Positions 55,110 through 64,000 of a stretch of DNA of 64,000 nucleotides are shown in pieces. The DNA is from Phyllobacterium bourgognense (GTDB taxonomy: Bacteria > Pseudomonadota > Alphaproteobacteria > Rhizobiales > Rhizobiaceae). The notes beneath the pieces were generated by a model that was not told the origin of the DNA, did no database searches, and was given only the letters and a program-made list of their open reading frames with translations. Within the stretch, counting starts at the first letter, position 1. Each line of letters begins with the position of its first letter. A program made the translations under genes and the position numbers. Where the stretch lies: NCBI RefSeq assembly GCF_003337575.1, contig NZ_QPJM01000007.1:124001-188000 (forward strand), written 5' to 3'.

Positions 55110-56446
55110 ACCGCGGCCTTGGCTGGAGCTTCCTTGAGGCTGCGCAGGCTGGTTTCGAGATTCCAGGCACGATTACGCAAGGTTTCCACCTCTCCGGTCA
55201 TGAAATCGATCTCGCTACGGAACCATGCCACAGCTTCATGGATGTTGTGCGGAACCTGAACCAGATTGGGTACCGAGAGCGGCTTGTCTGCAGGTGCAGC
55301 CACAGGCTTTGGCAGCACGTGGTTCAGCTTGTTCTCGGTCAGGAAGCGATGATACTCGGCATAGTTCAGGCGATAAATATGCTGGACTTTGGAGAAGTCC
55401 GCTTTTTCGAGCATTTTTTCGAGGTTGATCGGCAGGTAGTCCTCGATCTCGATCGATGGAATTGCAAACAGCGAGGACAATTCCCGAATACGCGAATCAT
55501 AGGTGAAAAATACCGCCGGAATTCCCTGATGCAGGGCTATGACATTGCCATGTAGCCGGAAACCAACCATCACATCCACATTTGCAGCTGCGTCGGCCGC
55601 CCATTCTTCGATATCGAAAAAGGCGCTCATGCGATTGTTAAGCATCTCTTCCGCCTCGGCGTGGCCAAGCAGATTGAACTTGGTGAGGATGGCCTTGATG
55701 TTGTCCTGTTTCTCCTTGCCGGAGGAGAAAATAGCAAGCGTCTCTTCGCGTTCGCCCTGCGAGTAGAGTTTGCTCGAAGGACGCTTGGCGACTGCATCGA
55801 TCAGCGCGCGCTGCATCCGGTTGGTCTTGGTCGCGTTGCTGGCGTAGTCAGCAGAAAGATATTTATTCAGTGTGAGGCCGACGCGGGCAGTTGCCGGATC
55901 GATGGATTTGATCGTGATCGAGGGGCGTAAGGAACGGTAAAAGCTCGGGCAGCCAATCACCCGCACATTCTTGATGCCGAGATCGTTGAATATCTCCGCG
56001 CTGTAGAAGCCACGAACGCCAATCGTCTCGCATTTGTCGGCGATGACCTTCCACGCCTCGACGGTACCTTTCGGCACGTTGAGCTTCTTGTACTTGCCGG
56101 CCTGTGCACCGACACCGATGGCGACGACCGGGCCTTTGAGCTTCTTGAGCAGTGGTACGACATGGGCGAGATCGACGGTTTCCGTCAGATAGTTCGAACC
56201 GCGCACGACGGTAGCATCATAAGTTCCGTCTTGCGGCCAGAGCTTTTCGTTACCGGCGTGCGAGAACTGCACGTTCTTGATGTCGTCGTAGGCGAGGGCC
56301 TTGAGCGTAGCGTCATAGACGAGAACGTCGCCTGTGTTGATGCCACCCTTGTTGAAGGCCGCCAGTGGGTCCTCAAACTTCAAATAGGCGGACTTGTTGC
56401 CAGGCTTGACCGCGGCGCCACCATTCAGAACAAAAAGTTTCTTCAT
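55106..56446 (-). CDS. Polysaccharide pyruvyl transferase family protein, coiled C-terminus
   Basis: This 446-aa protein has a family fold with NTGDVLVYDATLKAL near residue 40, VVRGSNYL, VVAIGVGAQAG, ETIGVRGFYSAE, VRVIGCPSFYRS and the late MVGFRLHGNVIALHQGIPAV (residues about 290-312). Such enzymes add ketal pyruvate to sugars, or act as GT-B-like transferases. The last 50 residues (EAVAWFRSEIDFMTGEVETL) form a coiled coil absent from its paralog at 62255. It is three bases after the double glycosyltransferase. Confidence 0.85.
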   Translation of the reverse strand: MKKLFVLNGGAAVKPGNKSAYLKFEDPLAAFNKGGINTGDVLVYDATLKALAYDDIKNVQFSHAGNEKLWPQDGTYDATVVRGSNYLTETVDLAHVVPLLKKLKGPVVAIGVGAQAGKYKKLNVPKGTVEAWKVIADKCETIGVRGFYSAEIFNDLGIKNVRVIGCPSFYRSLRPSITIKSIDPATARVGLTLNKYLSADYASNATKTNRMQRALIDAVAKRPSSKLYSQGEREETLAIFSSGKEKQDNIKAILTKFNLLGHAEAEEMLNNRMSAFFDIEEWAADAAANVDVMVGFRLHGNVIALHQGIPAVFFTYDSRIRELSSLFAIPSIEIEDYLPINLEKMLEKADFSKVQHIYRLNYAEYHRFLTENKLNHVLPKPVAAPADKPLSVPNLVQVPHNIHEAVAWFRSEIDFMTGEVETLRNRAWNLETSLRSLKEAPAKAAV

Positions 56447-56448
56447 CG

Positions 56449-59319
56449 TTAGTTCCTCAAATTATGCATGTGGGCTGATCCGGCAGCAGCGATCTGCAGC
56501 GGCCTGATTTCGGAAATTTCGTCACGCTGTTTTGGCGCTGCCTCGCGCGGAAACCGTTCGAAAGAGGGTGTCCTCTCAGGCGTGATTGTCGGCGCAGTCT
56601 GTTCGACAAGCTTCAGGGTTGTCTCCACCGGGAGGGCGGGAAGCCGGTCAGGGAACCATGACTTCAACTGGTTCACCAACGGTTCGACACTGTGTTCCCA
56701 CATGAGGGAACCGCCGCGCTCTGCAGCAGCTTCAGAGAGGCGGCGCAATGCAGCGGGATCCTCTGACAATGCCGTGATGATTTCCGTCAGTTCCCGGCTG
56801 ATAACGTTGTCGTCCGTCGACTCGATCAACAGACCATCGGCACCATGGTCGATGAGTTCGCCGACCGCGCCGACTGACGTGGCGATCGGTACACAACCCA
56901 GACGCTGAGCCTCGATAATGGTCAAGGGTGCGCCTTCCCAGCGCGACGGCAACACGACCACGTCGGCCCAGGCGAACGCCTTGTTCAGGTGGCGGCTCGA
57001 AAAGACCGGCGGTTCGACGTGAACGCCAACTTCAGCGAAACGTTCTTTCCACGAACCTCCGGCGCCAGCGTCCATGACATCGCTACCAATGATTTTCCAG
57101 TCGATCGGTGCTGAGCGCTGGCGCAGGTCGCGAACAGAGGCGAACAATCGCTCGATACCCTTTTGAGCATCGAGCCGTCCCAGGAAAAGAACATTGAGCC
57201 TGTCCCGCTGCGGCCTGTTGCGGCGCGCCGCAAGGATAGCTTCCTGCTCCTTGGAAGACAGCGCATAACTCGCGGCATTTTGAATGTGCATGAGTTTGGC
57301 ATCCGGGACGCCCATACCATGCAACCACTCCGCCATATCCCTGGAGCAGGTCAGGATGGTGTCGTAGACATGCTCGAAGGCGAGCGTGAGGTACGGATGG
57401 CCTGCATCGCGTCCCATTTTCGATTTATCGAGTACGTGAACATAGTTCAGCACCTTCATGCCGCGGCGGCGAAGTTCACCGAGCATGGAATTGACCGGGG
57501 CCGCCTGATTGTTGATCACGACATCCAGCCCGGCCAGAAAGCCCATGATCAGCTCGGCTTTCGCGGCCTCATCATGGCCCATCAACAAATCATGCCCGGC
57601 AAACTGATTGGGACCGCCCCAGAGCGGGTAATCATCTGCGAGGAAGTTAACCGTCTTGAACACGCCGTCGTTTTCGGGAATGCGATTATAAACCGGCTTG
57701 CCAAGCAGGAAGAGGTGTACTTCGCAGCCCGCATTCTTCAAAGCTTGCGCCACCGCATAGGCGACTTTTTCGACGCCGCCGAAACTGCCAATGGGCAAAA
57801 GGAATCCGACACGCAGCGGATTGGACGCGTGAGCGAGTCTTGGCATTACCGGTCTTGCGCCCACTGCATGCCGCAGCAATTCGAAATAGCGGCTGCGATT
57901 GGGGAAATAGACGGAACGCCAGAGCCAGCGGTTTTTTGACTGCAATCGATAGCCGGAATCGCGCAGTGCCCCCAATGTAGCCAGAAGGGCATTGGTTGGC
58001 GACAAGGCAGTGCTTTGCATTTCTCGCGACGTGAATGGCCCGCTGATGACGATTTCGATCACATTGGGACTTGGAACCGGCTTGTGCAGTGAGCGCGTCC
58101 AATCGTCGGATGCATCATCTGCGCAGGTAGAGAAAATATCGAATGTACACATCCAGCCAAAAGGCTTGTCAGTAAGGGGTTCCGCGTCGCTGATCTTGCG
58201 TATGTCAATGCCGACCTTGGCGTTGTTCCGCTCGAAGCGAATGGCGACGAAATGGTGTTTTTGAGCAATCCGCTCGCCCAGCCACAGCAGATTGTGGATC
58301 AAGCCGAGGCGGCTCAGAGCCTCTCTGTGTGCCGCCGTCATCCATAATAGAAACGGCGGAACACCGAAGGTTTCCGGTTCGGCCTTAGCGGCCCAGAAAC
58401 GCGTGACAAAATCTTCCAGGCTGCATTTGGTATGCTCGACTGTCGGATCGGTGAACAAATCCACCGCATACGTACCCATGCCGATCGCAGCATAGCGCGG
58501 CGTTTCCTCGTGTTCCCAGGCAAGCAGGGTTTCGGCGGCAAAGAGTTTCTTATGCTTCTGCCGGATGTAGGTCAGAATGCCCTCTCGCGTGCGATTTGAA
58601 TCGCGCAACATGCTCTCGGCGCGTTGCCGGTATTCGAAACCGAAGAAAGGATAGTTCGCGCCAAGGAAGCCGCGCCCGATCGCTTGCAGCCAGAAGTCCC
58701 AGTCCTCAAAACCAGCTTTCATGCTCTCATCGAAACGCACGCCGGCATTGAGCATACGCCGCGAAACCAGACTGCCGGCTTCGCATATATTGTCAAAGGT
58801 CAGGTGCAGCAGGCGCGAGTATTGCGTTGTGTAATTTCCATTCCACTCGATGCCAAACTTGTCGATATTCGGATAGATCCAGTCGACCTTGTCGTCCGCC
58901 TTCATGAAACCGAGAATGTCGCGGATCGCCGTGGGCGTAATGCGATTGTCGGCGTCGAGAAAATAGACGGCTTCGAGATCCGGGAAATTGCGGAGCGCAA
59001 ACTCGATGCCGTAGTTGCGGGCTGAACTCAGCCCTCCATTGGCCTTGCGCAGGTAAAAGACGTTTTCATGTGCCAGCGCATAAGTTCGCCCGATTTCGCC
59101 GGTTTCCCGATAGGGACAACCATCGTCGATGATCACTGCCGCGATACCGAAAGGCGCTTCCTGCACCAAAACGGATTCGACAGCTTCCGCGAGAAGCACA
59201 GAGTGCTTATAGGCCGGAATTAGCACTGCAACCCTGGTCGGCGGTGGACTATCCGGGTCGATCTCGGACGGCAATTGCGTGGCGATCTGTTCTCGGAGAC
59301 GGCTGATCTGGTCCAGCAT
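56449..59319 (-). CDS. Bifunctional glycosyltransferase GT2-GT4
   Basis: This 956-aa cytosolic protein holds two transferases. Residues about 25-290 are GT2: VAVLIPAYKHSVLLAEAVES, VIIDDGCPY, NGGLSSARNYGIEFAL and AVYFLDADNRITPTA with the metal-binding DxD-like site. A linker follows, then GT4 from about 500: LRVGFLLPIGSFGGVEKVAY, LNVLFLGRLDAQKGIERLF and VVLPSRWEGAPLTIIEAQRL with the ExxxxxxE pair. Two sugars may be added by one polypeptide. It lies between the unknown 512-aa gene and the pyruvyl transferase. Confidence 0.88.
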   Translation of the reverse strand: MLDQISRLREQIATQLPSEIDPDSPPPTRVAVLIPAYKHSVLLAEAVESVLVQEAPFGIAAVIIDDGCPYRETGEIGRTYALAHENVFYLRKANGGLSSARNYGIEFALRNFPDLEAVYFLDADNRITPTAIRDILGFMKADDKVDWIYPNIDKFGIEWNGNYTTQYSRLLHLTFDNICEAGSLVSRRMLNAGVRFDESMKAGFEDWDFWLQAIGRGFLGANYPFFGFEYRQRAESMLRDSNRTREGILTYIRQKHKKLFAAETLLAWEHEETPRYAAIGMGTYAVDLFTDPTVEHTKCSLEDFVTRFWAAKAEPETFGVPPFLLWMTAAHREALSRLGLIHNLLWLGERIAQKHHFVAIRFERNNAKVGIDIRKISDAEPLTDKPFGWMCTFDIFSTCADDASDDWTRSLHKPVPSPNVIEIVISGPFTSREMQSTALSPTNALLATLGALRDSGYRLQSKNRWLWRSVYFPNRSRYFELLRHAVGARPVMPRLAHASNPLRVGFLLPIGSFGGVEKVAYAVAQALKNAGCEVHLFLLGKPVYNRIPENDGVFKTVNFLADDYPLWGGPNQFAGHDLLMGHDEAAKAELIMGFLAGLDVVINNQAAPVNSMLGELRRRGMKVLNYVHVLDKSKMGRDAGHPYLTLAFEHVYDTILTCSRDMAEWLHGMGVPDAKLMHIQNAASYALSSKEQEAILAARRNRPQRDRLNVLFLGRLDAQKGIERLFASVRDLRQRSAPIDWKIIGSDVMDAGAGGSWKERFAEVGVHVEPPVFSSRHLNKAFAWADVVVLPSRWEGAPLTIIEAQRLGCVPIATSVGAVGELIDHGADGLLIESTDDNVISRELTEIITALSEDPAALRRLSEAAAERGGSLMWEHSVEPLVNQLKSWFPDRLPALPVETTLKLVEQTAPTITPERTPSFERFPREAAPKQRDEISEIRPLQIAAAGSAHMHNLRN

Positions 59320-59324
59320 GAAAA

Positions 59325-60863
59325 TTATCCGTTGACCATGAGGGTGATATTACGGAATTTCGCCCAAGCGAAGGCGTTGTCTCCCGGATTGTCCTTCATT
59401 CGGGTCGCGATGTAGATGTTTTGCCACACGCCAACCTGCTCGGTAATGAAGGCAGTGAGCCGCGGCTCTTCACCCGGTGCAACACTAACCCAACCTGAAA
59501 ATCCTTCTCCGGCGCCGGGTGTCCGTTGCTCATCGAATAGCTGACGGGCAGTTCGAATGTCGCTCGCAATTACCAGAGCAAAATCGACATCCTTCGATTC
59601 TTCATTATCGATGACCGCACTGGACGAGATGCGCAGGATATTGGGCGGGCAGGCCGCTGGTATATGGCCGATCGTTATACCGGTTGACGGCGGATGACAG
59701 CCTATAGCCCTTTCCTCGGGCAGAGGGAGAATAGCTGCGAAATCGAACGAAATCTCGTCCGTATTGGATAGGTCCGCGAGCTCGAGGATGCCGGTTGCCA
59801 TTGGCATTTCCCGAAAGCCGCCGTCTCTAGTGTCCTGGGATTGAGCCGGCAAATAGTTCGCCCAGCTCGGAAGCAGAACACCTGGCATACCGCACCAGAT
59901 TTGCATGGCAAGGCTGTTCTTCAGTAGCGGTGTGTCGTTTGCCGCATCTCTGACCTGAAACATATCGAGCGGCTGAAGTCCGCCAAGCGACAACAGCGGC
60001 ATTTCATCGTCCATGCCGTCGATACGAAGGCGCAGGCTCAGCGTCCGCCGCAAGCCGGCAAGCGTTCGCGAGAGGCCCAGATAGTTCCAGCCCTGACCAA
60101 GTTTTGAAAGCGGCACCACCCAGCTCTCTACAATACACATGTCTTCCAGCGTCACCAGTTGGGCATGCAGAGTGGTATCGTCACGTTGCATCAGACGTTC
60201 GAAATGGATGGCAACGGCACTGACGCCTGCGCTCGCGACTGGGAGGATTTGCGATACGCCTTCGAATGAAGCATCGGCCAGAACGTTGGAACGCGACGAA
60301 CTGCGGACCGGCTCGTTTGAGAAGGCAAGGTCGAAGGGTTGCAATCCCTGCCGGTCGACAAAGCTCTCGACCGCAGCAAACCTGTTCTGCAAATTGTCAT
60401 TCAAGGTGCGCAAGGCAAGCAGTTCGCGATTTGACTGCGTGATTTTCCTCGCTTCGAATACCACCAAGCTCGCGAGCTTCTGGATAATCAAACCTGCCGT
60501 CTCAATCTCCCTCCCGGCATGCCATTCAAAAACAGTTGGTTCGTCGACTACGCCACGGCTTTTCAACCAGTCGAGCAGCCTCTTTTCCCGGCCCCGATGA
60601 ACGGGATTGATGAGAACAGCCAGCGTGCACAGGGGCGCCTCATGCATCTCGAATTTTCTCCCGGATGAATCCGACAACATGGCCGCGTCATCCTTGACGC
60701 CTTCGAAACCCAGAATTTTTATGGCTTTCGACAGGCCTTCGGGCAGCTCGTCATGGTCAATGCCCATGCGAAGCAGGATCGGTTCCTTCAACAAATCTAT
60801 TTCTCTCAAAGATTTCGCAACCGGCGAAAGCTTGTACGAAGTCTGAACCGTCATTTCCCTCAT
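59325..60863 (-). CDS. Unrecognised 512-aa protein of the polysaccharide cluster
   Basis: There is no signal peptide or membrane helix. A helical stretch (residues about 120-165, IIQKLASLVVFEARKITQSN) is followed by a beta-rich region with MCIVESWVVPLSKLGQGW and LSLRLRIDGMDDE, which looks like a carbohydrate-binding or jelly-roll module. A second beta-rich half is similar in style (GFSGWVSVAPGEEPRLTAFI, VWQNIYIATRMKDNPGDNAF), so two related lectin-like folds are possible. It may belong to a DUF that I cannot name with confidence. It sits five bases upstream of the GT2-GT4 gene. Confidence 0.7.
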   Translation of the reverse strand: MREMTVQTSYKLSPVAKSLREIDLLKEPILLRMGIDHDELPEGLSKAIKILGFEGVKDDAAMLSDSSGRKFEMHEAPLCTLAVLINPVHRGREKRLLDWLKSRGVVDEPTVFEWHAGREIETAGLIIQKLASLVVFEARKITQSNRELLALRTLNDNLQNRFAAVESFVDRQGLQPFDLAFSNEPVRSSSRSNVLADASFEGVSQILPVASAGVSAVAIHFERLMQRDDTTLHAQLVTLEDMCIVESWVVPLSKLGQGWNYLGLSRTLAGLRRTLSLRLRIDGMDDEMPLLSLGGLQPLDMFQVRDAANDTPLLKNSLAMQIWCGMPGVLLPSWANYLPAQSQDTRDGGFREMPMATGILELADLSNTDEISFDFAAILPLPEERAIGCHPPSTGITIGHIPAACPPNILRISSSAVIDNEESKDVDFALVIASDIRTARQLFDEQRTPGAGEGFSGWVSVAPGEEPRLTAFITEQVGVWQNIYIATRMKDNPGDNAFAWAKFRNITLMVNG

Positions 60864-61113
60864 CCTTGACCAACCACAGGCGCCGAACCGTGTCTCTATA
60901 CAAATAGAATGGCAGATTGATGAAGCTTGTCACATAAATATATTGCAGCGCAACACTAAAATATTTGATCGCGTGCGTTTTTATTCTTCACGTAACTTAC
61001 AATCATTGTAAAAGTAATTTATTTCAAAATTCAAAGTATTTGCTGACTTATTGCATGTTACTATAGCAGCCCCGGCGTTTCGAACGTCGTCGCTGCTATA
61101 CTCATGGAAATGG
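60864..61113. other. AT-rich spacer inside the polysaccharide cluster
   Basis: These 250 bases separate galE from the 512-aa gene, which share a strand. A stem TATAGCAGC/GCTGCTATA (61062-61100) lies just past galE. The remainder is strongly AT-rich (60930-61050) and is a likely promoter region for the downstream five-gene unit. No clear -35/-10 pair was assigned. Confidence 0.45.
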
Positions 61114-62133
61114 CTAGACGGCAATGCGCTTTTCCGGCGCGTCAGCCGCTCTCAACGATTGCAGTTTTCGTTCCCAAGCAAGAGCATCCCCAACGATCAG
61201 GTCAAGATCTGCACGCTTGGGTGAGAAACCAAATTCCTTGCAGACCCGATCATTACCAGCCACCAGAATAGCTGGATCACCGGCACGCCGAGGCGCCATG
61301 CGCACCGAAAAATCAACGCCCGACACGCGCTTGACCGCATCAATGATCTCAAGCACCGAATAGCCATAACCATAACCGCAATTGGCTGAAGTGCTTTTGC
61401 CACCAGCCTCGAGATAATTCAGCGCGCAGAGATGCGCCTGGGCCAGATCGCCAACGTGGATATAGTCGCGGATACAGGTTCCGTCTGCTGTCGGGTAGTC
61501 CGTACCGTAAACCTCGATATGAGAGCGTTCACCCGTAGCAGCCTGGCTGGCGATTTTGATCAGGTGGGTTGCGCGCGGAAACGACTGTCCGGAACGCAGC
61601 TGCGGATCGGCGCCGGCCACGTTGAAATAGCGCAGCGCAACATAGTTGAAATCCGGATGAGCAGCTGCCGCATCGCGCAACATCCACTCCGTCATGAGTT
61701 TTGACGTGCCATAGGGCGAAATCGGTTGATGCGGCATTTCTTCGGTGATTGGCGTCTTCTCGGGCTCGCCATAGACGGCGGCCGTGGACGAAAAAATGAA
61801 ATGCTCGATACCTTCGGCAATAGCTGCTTCGATCAGCGAACGTGATTGCACCGTGTTGTTCCGGTAATAGAAAAGCGGATCGCGCACGGAATCCGGCACG
61901 ACGATAGAGCCGGCAAAATGCAGAATCGCGGTCACTCCGTGCGTGCGGATCACATCGCGCACGAGCGCCTGATCGCCGACATCGCCCTCGATGAACGGGA
62001 CGTCTTCGGGCACCAACCAGGAAAAACCGCAGCTCAAATCATCGAGCACAACAACGGATCGTCCCGCGTCTTTCAATGCGAGCACCATGTGGCTGCCGAT
62101 ATAGCCTGCACCACCTGTAACAAGAACGCTCAT
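61114..62133 (-). CDS. galE: UDP-glucose 4-epimerase
   Basis: This 339-aa SDR enzyme interconverts UDP-glucose and UDP-galactose, supplying galactose for polysaccharide. The start MSVLVTGGAGYIGSHMVLAL shows the GxxGxxG NAD motif at residues 7-13, with a GGAG site; an earlier ATG lacks the motif at the N-terminus. FIFSSTAAVYGEP and PISPYGTSKLMTEWML hold the Ser-Tyr-Lys catalytic set. GDPAILVAGNDRVCKEFGFS is typical at the C-terminus. Confidence 0.95.
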   Translation of the reverse strand: MSVLVTGGAGYIGSHMVLALKDAGRSVVVLDDLSCGFSWLVPEDVPFIEGDVGDQALVRDVIRTHGVTAILHFAGSIVVPDSVRDPLFYYRNNTVQSRSLIEAAIAEGIEHFIFSSTAAVYGEPEKTPITEEMPHQPISPYGTSKLMTEWMLRDAAAAHPDFNYVALRYFNVAGADPQLRSGQSFPRATHLIKIASQAATGERSHIEVYGTDYPTADGTCIRDYIHVGDLAQAHLCALNYLEAGGKSTSANCGYGYGYSVLEIIDAVKRVSGVDFSVRMAPRRAGDPAILVAGNDRVCKEFGFSPKRADLDLIVGDALAWERKLQSLRAADAPEKRIAV

Positions 62134-62254
62134 TGGGGAAACTCCTGGAATTTCTGTTTGAGGGATTGTTTGTAAGAACCTGGCATTTGCCAATTAGCGA
62201 ATTTTGGTTAGACCTCCCCAACCTGCTGCGGTCCCCACGAAAGTCGCACTGGCA

Positions 62255-63442
62255 TCATGCGACGCGGCGAACCGAATCTGGCACCTGCTTATCGGTCTCC
62301 ACCATTTTGTGGTCCACACCGTTTTCCGTCAGAAACAGGTACATTTCGCCATAAGTCCGGTACCAAGCTTGATTATATTTGTCGAAGAGCGCCTGGTCCC
62401 AATAGTCCTCCAGCCTGAACTTCCCGCCGCTGAAAATATCGAAACTCGGAATTTGATAGGTCTCGGCAAACTCCACGGTGCGGCTGTCGTAGGTGAAGTA
62501 GATAGAAGGCACTCCATTGGCCATGGCCATGAGATTGCCGTGCAACCGATAACCGAGAACGAGTTCTTTTGTCCGGACGAGGCTCTCATAATCGGCGACG
62601 ACATCGGAATAGAACATGCGTTCGCGGTAGAGCTTTTCCACCGTCTCATCCAGATACCAGTCGGAAGCCCATTTGTTTGCCTTCAGAGCCGCAATCGCTT
62701 CCTCTTTCTGGTCATCCGTCCCGAAAACCAGTTTTTTTTCTTCGACTTCGCCCTGGGCCATCAGGGTTGCGTCGAAGCGACCCGCCATTTCCTTGACGAG
62801 ATCGCGATGAAACGTCAGGTAACGCTCGATATCCTGAGCGTAGGTCGGTGAGACTTCACGCCGGATGGTGATCCCGATATTTCGCACCTCATCAAGCCGC
62901 GGCAGTTCTATTCTCATCTCGGGATCGTTGCGGCGGAATGCAGTCGGGCAGCCAATAATCCGAACATTTTTTATGCCGATATCGCTCATGACCTGTGCAG
63001 AATAAGCTCCACGCACACCGACCGAAGCCGTCGAGTCCGCTATCACCTTCAGAACTGTCTTCGTTTGGTCGGAGAGTTCCAATTGGCCCTCGACTGGAGC
63101 TTGAGCCCCTATGCCAAAGGCAATCACCGGCAACCCGAGCCGCTTCAGAACCGGGATGGCATCGGTCCAGTCCATATGCTGGTGAACATAGTTCGAGCCG
63201 CGAAGAATGACGTAGTCATATTCCTCCCGCAGGCGATCGATGTGATCCATGTTCGGATTCATGATCGGCAATTCAGCCTGCTTTTCGTAGTTCATCAATT
63301 TCAACGACGAATCGAAGACAAAAGCGTCGCCGATATTATGGTAGTGATCGATACTGCGCTGCACATTGCTGTGCTGATACCAGCGAACGCTATCGTGATC
63401 GTAGACCTCGCCCGATGGGATCATTACCAGTACACGTGCCAT
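62255..63442 (-). CDS. Polysaccharide pyruvyl transferase family protein
   Basis: This 395-aa protein is a paralog of the one at 55106: YVILRGSNYVHQHMDW, VIAFGIGAQAPVEG, ASVGVRGAYSAQVM, VRIIGCPTAFRRNDPE and LVLGYRLHGNLMAMANGVPS. It lacks the C-terminal coiled tail. The opening MARVLVMIPSGEVYDHDSVR differs from its paralog. It lies 37 bases after the GT4 gene, on the same strand. It probably decorates a different sugar, or carries out glycosyl rather than pyruvyl transfer. Confidence 0.83.
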   Translation of the reverse strand: MARVLVMIPSGEVYDHDSVRWYQHSNVQRSIDHYHNIGDAFVFDSSLKLMNYEKQAELPIMNPNMDHIDRLREEYDYVILRGSNYVHQHMDWTDAIPVLKRLGLPVIAFGIGAQAPVEGQLELSDQTKTVLKVIADSTASVGVRGAYSAQVMSDIGIKNVRIIGCPTAFRRNDPEMRIELPRLDEVRNIGITIRREVSPTYAQDIERYLTFHRDLVKEMAGRFDATLMAQGEVEEKKLVFGTDDQKEEAIAALKANKWASDWYLDETVEKLYRERMFYSDVVADYESLVRTKELVLGYRLHGNLMAMANGVPSIYFTYDSRTVEFAETYQIPSFDIFSGGKFRLEDYWDQALFDKYNQAWYRTYGEMYLFLTENGVDHKMVETDKQVPDSVRRVA

Positions 63443-63479
63443 GGGGTTTCCTTCTCGTGGCGTTGAAAGCTGGCGAAAT

Positions 63480-64000
63480 TCAGCTCGCTTGCGAAAGAAC
63501 GACGTCGGTCCTTGCGGCTATGTTGATTGGCTCTTGCCGGCCGGATTTGAGCAGGTCGCCATAGAGGGCAACATGTTCTTCGGCACAGTCGATGTAATTC
63601 GTCGGCCGGCGGGCACTGTGATGAAGACGATCCCAAATCAATGGATCACACAATACCTCTGTGAACCGGTCGGCAAGATCTTCGGCGCTGCGAACGCGGA
63701 AATGCAGGCCATCCTCACCATCGCGTACTTTTTCGGCCATTCCGCCAATATTGGAGCAGATGATCGGCCGGCGATGATGCAATGCTTCTTGAATAACGAT
63801 CGGTGAATTCTCCCACCAGATTGAAGGCATCACGACCCAGTCGACCGATTGCATCAGGCGTGGCATTTCAGCGTTCTGATAGGCGCCGTAGAAGCGCACG
63901 CGCGAGCCGGCCTCTGCGATCAGCTTTTCCATACGTTCCTGAAATTCGCGCGGCTGTTTTTCGAGATTGCCGCCGAAAATCATCAAGCGCGAATCGGCAC
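63480..64000 (-). CDS. Glycosyltransferase family 4, C-terminal part (runs off the edge)
   Basis: The frame is open through the window end and enters as ADSRLMIFGGN, so only the C-terminal 173 residues are visible. They show the GT4 signature: VRFYGAYQNAEMPRLMQSVD, VVMPSIWWENSPIVIQEALH (E-x7-E nucleotide-sugar site) and PIICSNIGGMAEKVRDGEDG. It is the most upstream visible gene of the polysaccharide cluster; the missing N-terminus and further genes lie to the right. Confidence 0.9.
   Translation of the reverse strand, partial: ADSRLMIFGGNLEKQPREFQERMEKLIAEAGSRVRFYGAYQNAEMPRLMQSVDWVVMPSIWWENSPIVIQEALHHRRPIICSNIGGMAEKVRDGEDGLHFRVRSAEDLADRFTEVLCDPLIWDRLHHSARRPTNYIDCAEEHVALYGDLLKSGRQEPINIAARTDVVLSQAS

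Overview
The window reads as part of a secondary replicon (megaplasmid or chromid) of an alphaproteobacterium of the Rhizobiales/Hyphomicrobiales. The evidence is a repABC replication cassette with its counter-transcribed RNA, a eukaryote-type glutamine synthetase II behind a sigma-54 promoter, rhizobial DUF families, a pcaDCHGB/pcaQ and pcaRIJF arrangement typical of rhizobia, and an Irr-type iron-control site. I cannot fix the genus. No transposase, phage gene or CRISPR array is visible.

Layout. 1-5.1 kb: mixed metabolic and secreted proteins, including glnII. 5.2-17.7 kb: a complete selenocysteine system. It holds fdoGHI with an in-frame UGA and a hairpin directly behind it, fdhE, selA, selB and the tRNA-Sec gene selC on the minus strand, and selD on the plus strand behind a Tat-exported transglutaminase-like protein. 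selC lies inside the 3' end of the selB reading frame, which then ends in an ATGA overlap with an unknown 163-aa gene. 17.7-23.2 kb: small secreted or membrane proteins (DUF1236, MgtC-like, DUF3309, a 25-aa peptide, KTSC, HD), a 3-methyladenine DNA glycosylase, and a 260-bp inverted-repeat element touching the glycosylase stop codon.

23.5-27.4 kb: repABC with two parS-like palindromes and an antisense RNA. 27.4-34.5 kb: cytochrome bd oxidase (cydDC exporter, cydAB, cydX) led by a GbsR/MarR-type regulator with a perfect 20-bp palindrome at its promoter. 34.9-39.2 kb: an iron-uptake operon efeU-efeO-efeB-efeM with an Irr (ICE)-like site. 39.4-52.5 kb: a branched-chain-amino-acid-type ABC transporter (livKHMGF-like) joined to the whole protocatechuate branch of the beta-ketoadipate pathway, with regulators pcaQ and pcaR and candidate operators.

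52.5-64 kb: a minus-strand extracellular polysaccharide cluster that runs off the right edge. It contains a GT4 glycosyltransferase, two polysaccharide-pyruvyl-transferase-family proteins, galE, an unrecognised 512-aa protein, a 956-aa GT2-GT4 double glycosyltransferase, a Tat-exported GH16 glycanase and an AlgX/AlgJ-like acetyltransferase domain fused to TPRs. This is the best candidate for an undescribed biosynthetic system. The selB/selC overlap is the most unusual gene architecture. Functionally the replicon carries respiratory flexibility (formate dehydrogenase, bd oxidase), iron and nitrogen scavenging, aromatic catabolism and surface polysaccharide synthesis.
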